Positions 1 to 5,275 of a stretch of DNA of 5,275 nucleotides are shown one piece after another. The first letter of the stretch is position 1. Each line of letters opens with the position of its first letter. Location: contig CAMBZY010000255.1 in NCBI GenBank assembly GCA_945872325.1, positions 1-5,275 on the forward strand. The letters are read 5' to 3'. The position numbers and the translations under genes are program-made. The notes under the pieces are model-generated. The model was not told where the DNA came from, made no database searches, and worked only from the letters and a program-made list of their open reading frames with translations. The stretch comes from Candidatus Kuenenia stuttgartensis (GTDB taxonomy: Bacteria; Planctomycetota; Planctomycetia; Isosphaerales; Isosphaeraceae).

Positions 1-1604
1 GTGAATTGCTCGGCCATTTTGTCGAACGCTAATGGGACTTCACAGACCATCTCGCCGGAAGGGCTAAAAGATTTCGGTGGATAACCAGCCACGACCGTTC
101 CAAGCCTCATCCCGATTTTCCCAACAAAATCTTCCCACCTGTTGCGAATATTTTCGAGGTCAGGAAGATCGCCATGAGTCGAAGCTGTTGGTGAGAAAGA
201 CTTCGTAACTACTGGCTCAGGCTTGGTATCAACACGTTGAGCGGTCTCTTCGCGTTTGACAGGACTGGCCGCTGGTCTCAGCGGTTCACGACGCTCTTCA
301 GCCACATTTGATGAGAGAATCTCTCGCGCTGCCGGTGCTGCTGTGATGCGCTGGGTGGTGACTGTGCCAGATCTTTGAGCGGCAGACGTTTCTGATCGTT
401 TGGTGGGAGCAGGTGCTCCACCGGATTTGATCCGGGCGATAACGTCCGAAAGTTCGGAGAGTCGGTCGAGCCTGGTCACTCGTGCAAGCCCTAACTCGGC
501 CAGAAGCCGGCCTTGAGGGTTGCCCTTCATGCGCGCTTTGGTTTCGGCCATAATCTGCATGGCGGCCAGAATACTGTCCATGCCCCAGTTTTTTGCCAGA
601 GCTTCAAGCCTCGGCTTCTGGCGCGATCCGACCGCCATCAAGGGGCCTTTGGAACCGGCTGATTGCACCATGGCATCACGCAGAAGTTCGAGAACGCCGG
701 TGACAAGATCGCCAGGCTGAACGCCGACCACCATCGCGGCTTCGATTTGTTCCAGAAGTCTGGCCATGTCATGATCAGCGGCGGATTCCAGAAGGTCAAG
801 CATTCGGTCGTCGCTGGCCAGACCCAGAATTTCACGAGCCTGATCGTCCGTCAGACAGCCTTCGCTATGGGTCAGCAGGCGTTCGAGCAGGGACTGGGCG
901 TCACGCATGGATCCACCGGCCCGGCGGGCGACGGTCCATAGCGCGTCTTTTTCGACCTCCACAGCCTCTTGATGGCAGATGGAATCGAGAGTTTCAACGA
1001 TCTTTTCAGGAGTGATTCCGGCGAAGTCAAAGCGTTGGCAACGCGAAAGCACTGTGATCGGAATCTTCTGCGATTCGGTGGTGGCGAAGAAGAATTTTAC
1101 GTGCTCAGGGGGCTCTTCCAAAGTCTTCAAGAGAGCGTTAAAAGCTCCTGTGGAGAGCATATGGACTTCGTCGATGTAATAAATCTTGAACCGGGAACGG
1201 CTCGGCCTGAGGCCCACATTGGCGCGAAGTTCACGCACGGAATCGACGCCAGTGTTGCTGGCACCGTCGATCTCAATCACGTCAACGTCTTGCCCAATGG
1301 AGATGGCTTGACAGGTATCGCATTTATTGCAGGGTTTGTCGGTGGGGCCGATTTCGCAATTCAGGCATTTGGCGAAAATTCTCGCCATGCTGGTTTTGCC
1401 CACACCACGTGTGCCGGTAAACAGATAGGCATGTGTGATGCGGTTAAGCCGTATGGCGTTGCGAAGGGCAGCAACGACGTGTTCCTGACCGACCAGATCA
1501 TCAAGTGTTTGGGGGCGATATCGCCTGGCCACAACCTGGTAAGAGGTCGCGGATGATGTGGCGGTTCGCTCTGGTGCCGGGTCGCTCACGACCGTTAACC
1601 TCAT
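1..1604 (-). CDS. dnaX: DNA polymerase III subunit gamma/tau (clamp loader ATPase), 3' end cut by window edge
   Basis: DnaX is the AAA+ ATPase that loads the sliding clamp and, as tau, ties the replicase together; it acts in the cytoplasm at the replication fork. About 534 codons are visible. Residues, counted from the ATG at 1604: SYQVVARRYRP at 21-31, Walker A GTRGVGKTS at 64-72, zinc-site cysteines 83, 92, 95 and 98 with the spacing of E. coli DnaX, Walker B IDEVH at 144-148, sensor 1 ATTES near 174-178, the SRC arginine-finger motif at 187-189, and sensor 2 GGSMRD at 230-235. The helical collar domain follows (about 255-375), then a low-complexity Ala/Pro/Arg/Glu linker, then the beginning of a tau-type C-terminal domain (DLENIRNRWEDFV and onward). 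The start is uncertain. ATG 1604 is the first after an in-frame TAG at 1605-1607. GTG 1589 has a better-placed GAGG about 9 bases upstream and gives MSDPAPERT. Either start leaves a 15-20 residue extension before the usual MSYQV start. The SRP RNA gene lies just upstream. The family call is near certain. Confidence 0.96.
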   Translation of the reverse strand, partial: MRLTVVSDPAPERTATSSATSYQVVARRYRPQTLDDLVGQEHVVAALRNAIRLNRITHAYLFTGTRGVGKTSMARIFAKCLNCEIGPTDKPCNKCDTCQAISIGQDVDVIEIDGASNTGVDSVRELRANVGLRPSRSRFKIYYIDEVHMLSTGAFNALLKTLEEPPEHVKFFFATTESQKIPITVLSRCQRFDFAGITPEKIVETLDSICHQEAVEVEKDALWTVARRAGGSMRDAQSLLERLLTHSEGCLTDDQAREILGLASDDRMLDLLESAADHDMARLLEQIEAAMVVGVQPGDLVTGVLELLRDAMVQSAGSKGPLMAVGSRQKPRLEALAKNWGMDSILAAMQIMAETKARMKGNPQGRLLAELGLARVTRLDRLSELSDVIARIKSGGAPAPTKRSETSAAQRSGTVTTQRITAAPAAREILSSNVAEERREPLRPAASPVKREETAQRVDTKPEPVVTKSFSPTASTHGDLPDLENIRNRWEDFVGKIGMRLGTVVAGYPPKSFSPSGEMVCEVPLAFDKMAEQF

Positions 1605-1695
1605 CTACCCGACACAAAATGGCCAGGAAACGCTCCATGAAACCTGATCCGAGCCATTTTAAAGGAGTAATCAACCGTCGTCCAAAAAGGTTGCG
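1605..1695 (-). other. Spacer between SRP RNA and dnaX, with a short T-run
   Basis: These 91 bases separate the SRP RNA 3' end from the dnaX ATG. On the minus strand a run of five T (1688-1684) begins 7 bases after the closing stem of the SRP RNA. This is too far away and too short for a standard intrinsic terminator, but it could allow partial termination with read-through into dnaX. I find no -35/-10 pair here that would serve dnaX alone. The shared-transcript reading is an inference. Confidence 0.35.
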
Positions 1696-1806
1696 GGTGA
1701 GCCGGGGAGGTTCTCCCAAGCACATGATGACGATGCTTATGGCTGCTGCATTCCTGCCCTGACCAGGTTCGCAAGCCACCATTGCCAGGGTCCCCCCCGG
1801 CTCACC
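1696..1806 (-). ncRNA. ffs: Signal recognition particle RNA, small bacterial (4.5S) type
   Basis: This is the RNA scaffold of the bacterial signal recognition particle. It binds Ffh and with FtsY delivers nascent membrane proteins to the Sec translocon. On the minus strand the Ffh-binding helix 8 is unmistakable: GGTCAGG, then GCA, a GGAA tetraloop (complement of 1751-1754), TGC, then AGCAGCC. This matches E. coli 4.5S RNA position for position, with the symmetric internal loop strands at 1758-1761 and 1744-1747. The ends are set by a perfect 12-bp closing stem, GGTGAGCCGGGG at 1806-1795 pairing with CCCCGGCTCACC at 1707-1696. The length of about 111 nt equals the 4.5S type; there is no room for the Alu domain found in the longer Bacillus scRNA. 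The exact mature ends are inferred from the stem. dnaX follows 91 bases downstream on the same strand. A reading frame crosses the gene but does not look coding. Confidence 0.95.
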
Positions 1807-1856
1807 TGAAACCCTTCCAGAGACGACGATGTTGATTTCGCTCTCGGAGATGAATC

Positions 1857-1885
1857 TGAATCTTGATCATCTTTACGATGGTCAA
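1857..1885 (-). promoter_or_regulatory. Weak candidate promoter for the SRP RNA
   Basis: On the minus strand TTGACC (1885-1880), a five-of-six match to the -35 consensus, is followed after 17 bases by GATTCA (1862-1857), a poor -10 match. Transcription would start near 1850, about 40 bases before the folded SRP RNA, which would then need 5' processing. The spacer contains a near-palindrome (GACCATC / GATGATC). The support is only spacing plus one good box, so this is a guess. Confidence 0.2.
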
Positions 1886-1941
1886 ATTTCACTCATTACT
1901 ATATTGTGAAGTCTGAACGCATAATTGACAAGGCCAATCAT

Positions 1942-1966
1942 GGGCAGCTCAGCTGTGACCCTGCCC
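1942..1966. repeat. Inverted repeat GGGCAG-N13-CTGCCC
   Basis: A perfect 6-bp GC-rich inverted repeat sits in the middle of the divergent promoter region, with a CAGCTG palindrome in its loop. On the plus strand it is followed by TGTTTTCT, which looks a little like a terminator tail, but no plus-strand gene ends here within the window. It could be an operator or chance; a 6-bp repeat of this kind is not rare. Confidence 0.3.
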
Positions 1967-2029
1967 TGTTTTCTGCCTGAACCGATTTTGCGACTTGTGG
2001 CGATTGCAGCAGTCCCTGTGTGGAATTCC

Positions 2030-2045
2030 TGTCAATCTTGTGACA
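2030..2045. promoter_or_regulatory. Possible operator, TGTCA-N6-TGACA inverted repeat
   Basis: A perfect 5-6-5 dyad (TGTCA, six bases, TGACA) ends 43 bases before the GTG start of the peptidase gene. The 5-6-5 geometry is that of Crp/Fnr-family sites (E. coli Crp: TGTGA-N6-TCACA), but the half-site sequence differs. The position would suit a site overlapping or just upstream of the promoter. No bound regulator can be named from this window. Confidence 0.25.
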
Positions 2046-2088
2046 AAAAAGCCCTTAGACGGCATCTTTCAGGCCAGCGCTAAACCAA

Positions 2089-4770
2089 GTGAAATTCGAA
2101 GCTTCGAACGATTGGCAGAAAATCCTTCACGGTGTCCGTGAAATCCGGCTCGCCAACGGGCTCACAGGTCTTGTGCTGCCCTGCGCTGGGATCGGTTCCG
2201 TGGTTTGCGATATTTATTATGCGGGTGGATCCTCGATTGATCCGCACGGACGATTCGGCCTGGCCCACTTTCTGGAGCACATGGTCTATAACGGAACCGA
2301 AAAAGTTCCGCGTGGTGTTCTCGATCGGATCATCCTCCGTCTGGCGGGTCAGCACAACGCCGAAACAGGGCCTGATTTTACCCACTTCTGGTGCCAGTTG
2401 CCGAAGCATGCGCTGGGGCTGTCTCTGGCTCTGGAGGCGGACCGGATGACAGGAGCCGCTCTCGAATCGGCGGATGTCGACCGTGAAAGGCCGATCATTC
2501 TTGAGGAAGAAGCCCGTTATCGCGAGCAGCCGTTTGAAGAGCTGATGACCCGCTTGATGGCCGACCTGTTTGAAGGTCACCCTTACGCCCACCCTACAAT
2601 CGGCTTTCCGGAAGACTTGCATCGCCTGAATGCAGAAGACCTTCGCAGGCATTATCGCCAAACGTTCAGGCCCGACAATGCTGTGGTGGTGATCGCCGGC
2701 GACACCACGTCAGATCAAGCCACAGCCTTGATCCACAAATATTTTGATCCGATCCAGAGAAGTTCTGAGCCTCTGATCAACCAGAATTTGACCACCCCTT
2801 CCATCGCCCGATTCGATGGCCGGTGCATGACACTTCCCTCAACGGAAATTGTTCCACGTGGAGCTATGCTTTGGCCGGCCCCCTGCCCTTTCGATCTTGA
2901 GTCCCGCGCATGGGGTGTAGCGGCATCGATTCTTGGAGGAGGCCGGGGATCACGGCTTTGGCGAGCTTTGGTTGAGGATAGCCAGACAGCGGCCTTTGTG
3001 AGTGTCTCACTTTCTGAGGAGCGATTTGGAGGTTATCTGATGATCGACCTCGAGCTGAATCCAAAGTCATCCTATGAGAAGGCTGAGCAGATCGTTCATG
3101 ACGTGCTTGAGAAGCTGGCGACTGAGGGGCCGACCGCGGATGAGGTGCGGAGAAGTGCCAGACACCGATCATCCGCTGCCCGATGGGCTCGTCAGCAGTC
3201 GACCACTCTGGCGGGTGCGTTAGGCACGTGGAGCTTGTTTGCAGACTGGCACCTTCTAGCGGAAGCATGGAGGCGCGATGACCTTGTGACGGCTGAAGAT
3301 GTTCAGAGAGTCGCCGGACAACTCCGCCGATCGAATGTGGCAAGGGGCTGGACGACTCCTGAAAAACTCTCCCATGCCAAGAAAAATCAAGCCGATGATG
3401 AGCCTGAAAAGCCTCAGCGAATCTCGCCGGCTCTGAACCAGTCGGCAACCACGGACGATGCTCCGGCCCCTGCCCTCAGCCGGATGGTTGAGAAAGCGAT
3501 TCGGACGGAGGTTCGATTTCGGCCCCGGTCCAAGCCACTCGTCAGGCAGTCGCCGGAGGGGATGAGCCTGATCGCTGAATCGCTCAAAGATCAAGGTGTT
3601 TGTGCCATAGAACTGCGCTGGCGCACAGGTTGGCTGGAAGAAGCTTTGCCCGGTCTGGCGACGATTACGGCCAGAGTTTGCGAAGAAAGTGTCGATCAAG
3701 TCACGGGGCATCCGTTCGGGGAAACTCTGGAAGATCTTGGGGCATCGATCGACGCCAGTTCAGCGGGCTTTACGATCCAGGGCCGATCCGAAGATTTTGG
3801 GACCATTCTCAGCTTGATGAAACGGATGGTCTGGACGCCCGACTGGTCGCGTGAGACGGTTAAGCGGGTCGCTCAGCGAACGCGCACCGAGCTTGAGGCG
3901 GATCTGGACGACCCGGCATTTCAGGCAGAGCTGACACTCAGGAAAATGGTTTATTCCGGCGGGCCAGGTTCGAACGATGTTCGTGGGACTCTGGAAAGCC
4001 TGAAGGCGATGACCGTGACAGCGGTTCGCAATCACCACCGGCGGTTTTATCATCCGCGAAACACGATTCTAGGTGTGGCAGGCTCGTTCCGTACCAGCCG
4101 ATTGATTGAGCGGCTCGGGTATCGAATTCTGGGTGATACGTATTATCCGAAAATCTCTGAGCAGTTCGACCAAGGCTGGAATGAGTTTAAAAGTGGCCCC
4201 CTGCCCCCGGGTCAGATCCAGAAAATGCGGTCGCCGGGAACGCAGACCCACATCGTGATGGGGCATCGAACTGTGGCCAGGACCGATCCCGACTGGGTCG
4301 CCATGCAGGTGCTTGAAGTGATTATCGGAGCGGGGCCGGGTCTGACAGACCTGCTTAGCCAGCGTCTGCGCGACGATCTCGGGCTTGTCTATTCCGTGGG
4401 AATGGCCACGACGGAAGGTGCCTGGCGGACGCCCGGATATTTAAGAATCAGTTTTTCATGCGATCCAGCCGATTCAGCCAGAGCAGAACACGAAGCCCTT
4501 CAGGTGATGCAACAGGCGGCTTTGGGGAATATGACGGATCAGCAGTGCCTTGAGGCCCGCGATTATTTGACCAGGTCGTGGTATCTCGGTTTTGAGGCGT
4601 CTGACGATCGGCTTTCGAACTGGCTTGATACAGAGCTCGACGATTGGGATCTGAGTCTCCCGCCAAGGTGGGTCCAGCGATGTTCCAGCCTGACGCCTGA
4701 CCAGATTCGGGAAGTGGCCAGACGAAGAATCCTGCCAAACCACTTCCAGATCGTTCAATACGGGCCTTGA
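2089..4770 (+). CDS. M16 family zinc metallopeptidase, two fused halves (insulinase/pitrilysin superfamily)
   Basis: This predicted zinc endopeptidase of the M16 clan encloses and degrades peptides in a clam-like chamber. It has 893 residues. In the N-terminal half (about 15-430), HFLEH at 60-64 is the inverted zinc motif HxxEH, and the third ligand is expected in LEEEARYREQP (one of E139-E141). Also typical are the HNAETGPDFTHF segment and LALEADRM. A charged Pro/Ala/Gln linker covers about 430-470. In the C-terminal half the HxxEH position reads GLATITAR (522-529), so no zinc site, but RLRDDLGLVYS (759-769) keeps the conserved R761...Y768 pair. The N-half counterpart (294-306) lacks both residues. 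No signal peptide or membrane segment is visible at the N-terminus (MKFEASNDWQ), so a cytoplasmic location is inferred. The GTG start is the first start codon after an in-frame TAG at 2056-2058; the family-conserved REIRLANGL begins only 18 residues in, so no later start fits. No good Shine-Dalgarno precedes it. The physiological substrate is unknown. The gene is convergent with the next one. Confidence 0.95.
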   Translation: MKFEASNDWQKILHGVREIRLANGLTGLVLPCAGIGSVVCDIYYAGGSSIDPHGRFGLAHFLEHMVYNGTEKVPRGVLDRIILRLAGQHNAETGPDFTHFWCQLPKHALGLSLALEADRMTGAALESADVDRERPIILEEEARYREQPFEELMTRLMADLFEGHPYAHPTIGFPEDLHRLNAEDLRRHYRQTFRPDNAVVVIAGDTTSDQATALIHKYFDPIQRSSEPLINQNLTTPSIARFDGRCMTLPSTEIVPRGAMLWPAPCPFDLESRAWGVAASILGGGRGSRLWRALVEDSQTAAFVSVSLSEERFGGYLMIDLELNPKSSYEKAEQIVHDVLEKLATEGPTADEVRRSARHRSSAARWARQQSTTLAGALGTWSLFADWHLLAEAWRRDDLVTAEDVQRVAGQLRRSNVARGWTTPEKLSHAKKNQADDEPEKPQRISPALNQSATTDDAPAPALSRMVEKAIRTEVRFRPRSKPLVRQSPEGMSLIAESLKDQGVCAIELRWRTGWLEEALPGLATITARVCEESVDQVTGHPFGETLEDLGASIDASSAGFTIQGRSEDFGTILSLMKRMVWTPDWSRETVKRVAQRTRTELEADLDDPAFQAELTLRKMVYSGGPGSNDVRGTLESLKAMTVTAVRNHHRRFYHPRNTILGVAGSFRTSRLIERLGYRILGDTYYPKISEQFDQGWNEFKSGPLPPGQIQKMRSPGTQTHIVMGHRTVARTDPDWVAMQVLEVIIGAGPGLTDLLSQRLRDDLGLVYSVGMATTEGAWRTPGYLRISFSCDPADSARAEHEALQVMQQAALGNMTDQQCLEARDYLTRSWYLGFEASDDRLSNWLDTELDDWDLSLPPRWVQRCSSLTPDQIREVARRRILPNHFQIVQYGP
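2095..2108. repeat. 14-bp perfect palindrome in the first codons of the peptidase gene
   Basis: TTCGAAGCTTCGAA reads identically on both strands and covers codons 3-7 (Phe-Glu-Ala-Ser-Asn), starting 4 bases after the GTG. It could bind a dimeric protein, or its mRNA could self-pair close to the initiation codon, although a loopless palindrome must open central bases to fold. It may equally reflect codon choice. Confidence 0.4.
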
Positions 4771-4834
4771 TCTTTATCCATAAGAGTTATGAACAATCGG
4801 AGAATCGGCACTCTGCCAGTCAGTCGTCTGCTGA
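4771..4834. other. Short convergent intergenic gap
   Basis: These 64 bases separate two converging stop codons. I looked for a bidirectional terminator and found only weak dyads: TTAT-CC-ATAA near 4774-4783 and the palindrome CTGATCAG (4831-4838), which overlaps the stop codon of the leftward gene. Neither has a stable stem with a T-run, so termination here is probably Rho-dependent or lies inside the flanking genes. Confidence 0.5.
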
Positions 4835-5275
4835 TCAGCCTATGGTTCGACCGATTTCGAACGATTCCAGGGCGTCAATAATTTGATCGTTTGATTCAAA
4901 CAAGCGCTGGATGGCGGCTTTGTGGATCTTCATTTTGAGAGATCCGACACCCAGCGCGCCCCAGGCGAGATATCCGCCCTTGTCGATTTTTTTGTCCTGA
5001 GGCTTCACTCCCTCAATCCCGGCTGGCGAGACGGCGTTCAAGTCCACGGCAACCTTCAGGCTCTGGAGCTTACTCACGATATGGCCAGGCAATAGGGTGA
5101 CACCTGCCGCGCCTGCAGCCACGACGACTTCCACACCATCAAGCCCTTCGGCCAGAGCTTCATTCGAACTGGTTTGAAATGGGAGATAGAGCTTGCCGGT
5201 GGATTCGCCGAGCGATTCTGCCAGAACGGCCGACTTCGAATGCTGACGACTCCCGACTCTCACCCGTGCCCCGAG
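4835..5275 (-). CDS. NAD(P)-dependent methylene-tetrahydromethanopterin dehydrogenase (MtdA/MtdB/MtdC family), 5' end cut by window edge
   Basis: This enzyme oxidises methylene-H4MPT (or methylene-H4F in MtdA) to the methenyl form with reduction of NAD(P)+, an early step of H4MPT-linked formaldehyde oxidation in the cytoplasm. The last 146 residues are visible, about half of the usual 285-300. Reading in from the right edge: LGARVRVGSRQHSKS is the end of the second Rossmann strand plus the loop that reads the cofactor ribose or phosphate. Next come VVVAAGAAGVTLLP, VAVDLNAVSPAGIEGV, YLAWGALGVGSLKMKIHKA and AAIQRLFESNDQIIDA, all in the order and wording of the family's C-terminal half. The GTG at 5263 is an internal Val codon, because the frame stays open and homologous to the edge, so the true start lies outside. 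Which of the three classes it is, and NAD versus NADP preference, cannot be settled from this half. The Arg/Ser-rich loop after the second strand hints at NADP. It converges on the M16 gene, with no sign of shared function. Confidence 0.92.
   Translation of the reverse strand, partial: LGARVRVGSRQHSKSAVLAESLGESTGKLYLPFQTSSNEALAEGLDGVEVVVAAGAAGVTLLPGHIVSKLQSLKVAVDLNAVSPAGIEGVKPQDKKIDKGGYLAWGALGVGSLKMKIHKAAIQRLFESNDQIIDALESFEIGRTIG

Larger units (their letters stand above)
1807..2088. other. Divergent intergenic region between SRP RNA and the M16 peptidase gene
   Basis: This 282-bp stretch has no gene I can support. It must contain the leftward promoter of the SRP RNA and the rightward promoter of the peptidase gene. 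A consensus TTGACA lies at 1924-1929 on the plus strand, but nothing resembling a -10 box follows at 16-18 bases. A TATAGT lies on the minus strand at 1903-1898 with no -35 at the right distance. Two inverted repeats (1942-1966 and 2030-2045) are listed separately. Planctomycete promoters often match the E. coli consensus poorly, so the lack of a clear promoter is not informative. Confidence 0.6.

Noticed and set aside
588..596. Possible programmed -1 frameshift heptamer A AAA AAC in the dnaX frame (codons 337-339), which could recall gamma-subunit synthesis
   Set aside because: The -1 frame stays open for roughly 85 codons instead of stopping at once as in E. coli, and the site lies inside the collar domain, so the product would lose part of the clamp-loader core. 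No stimulatory Shine-Dalgarno or hairpin was evident.
969..1556. 195-codon open frame on the plus strand opposite dnaX
   Set aside because: It is antisense to the most conserved part of DnaX (Walker A, zinc site, Walker B) and matches no family I recognise; it is a shadow of the real gene.
1601..1657. 18-codon minus-strand frame whose TGA overlaps the dnaX ATG (ATGA), a possible leader peptide
   Set aside because: It has no Shine-Dalgarno, no regulatory codon run, and if dnaX starts at GTG 1589 the overlap vanishes; a frame this short is expected by chance.
1501..1782. 93-codon minus-strand open frame across the SRP RNA and dnaX start
   Set aside because: Most of it reads through the SRP RNA and then out of frame through the dnaX N-terminus; the RNA structure explains the sequence.
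2015..2030. Stretch TGTGTGGAATTCCT resembling the E. coli lac promoter/operator region
   Set aside because: It is a short chance similarity around an EcoRI site; no operator symmetry of the lac type follows, and there is no vector sequence nearby.
2080..2661. 193-codon minus-strand open frame opposite the HxxEH region
   Set aside because: It is antisense to the conserved catalytic half of the M16 peptidase and has no recognisable domain.
2864..3448. 194-codon minus-strand open frame inside the peptidase gene
   Set aside because: It is antisense to well-supported M16 coding sequence, with a composition that looks random (many Ser, His, Pro, Arg) and no recognisable domain.

Overview
The window looks like chromosomal DNA of a planctomycete or a close relative, and its content is mostly housekeeping. 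Three things point there: a two-domain M16 peptidase of the size common in that phylum, a methylene-tetrahydromethanopterin dehydrogenase (H4MPT-linked C1 enzymes are best known in methylotrophic proteobacteria, archaea and Planctomycetes), and moderate GC with weak Shine-Dalgarno sequences. The assignment is an inference from gene content and was not checked against a database.

Layout, left to right. Positions 1-1604 (minus strand) hold most of dnaX, the gamma/tau clamp-loader subunit of DNA polymerase III; its 3' end lies beyond the left edge. Immediately upstream of it on the same strand, at about 1696-1806, is a small bacterial signal recognition particle RNA (4.5S type, ffs), so the order is SRP RNA then dnaX, as in Bacillus. 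A 282-bp divergent intergenic region (1807-2088) must hold the promoter of the SRP RNA (and possibly dnaX) and that of the rightward gene. It contains two inverted repeats but no convincing sigma-70 promoter. Positions 2089-4770 (plus strand) encode an 893-residue M16 zinc peptidase made of two fused halves: the N-terminal half keeps the HxxEH zinc site and the C-terminal half keeps the R...Y substrate-binding pair. After a 64-bp convergent gap, positions 4835-5275 (minus strand) hold the C-terminal half of an MtdA/MtdB/MtdC-type dehydrogenase whose start lies beyond the right edge.

The genes do not form one pathway. The SRP RNA and dnaX may share a transcript. The peptidase stands alone between its neighbours, and the dehydrogenase belongs to C1 (formaldehyde) oxidation. 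I see no mobile element, tRNA, CRISPR array, phage gene or defence system. The points most worth a second look are the split of catalytic motifs in the fused M16 protein, the H4MPT-pathway enzyme, and the inverted repeats around the peptidase promoter and start codon.
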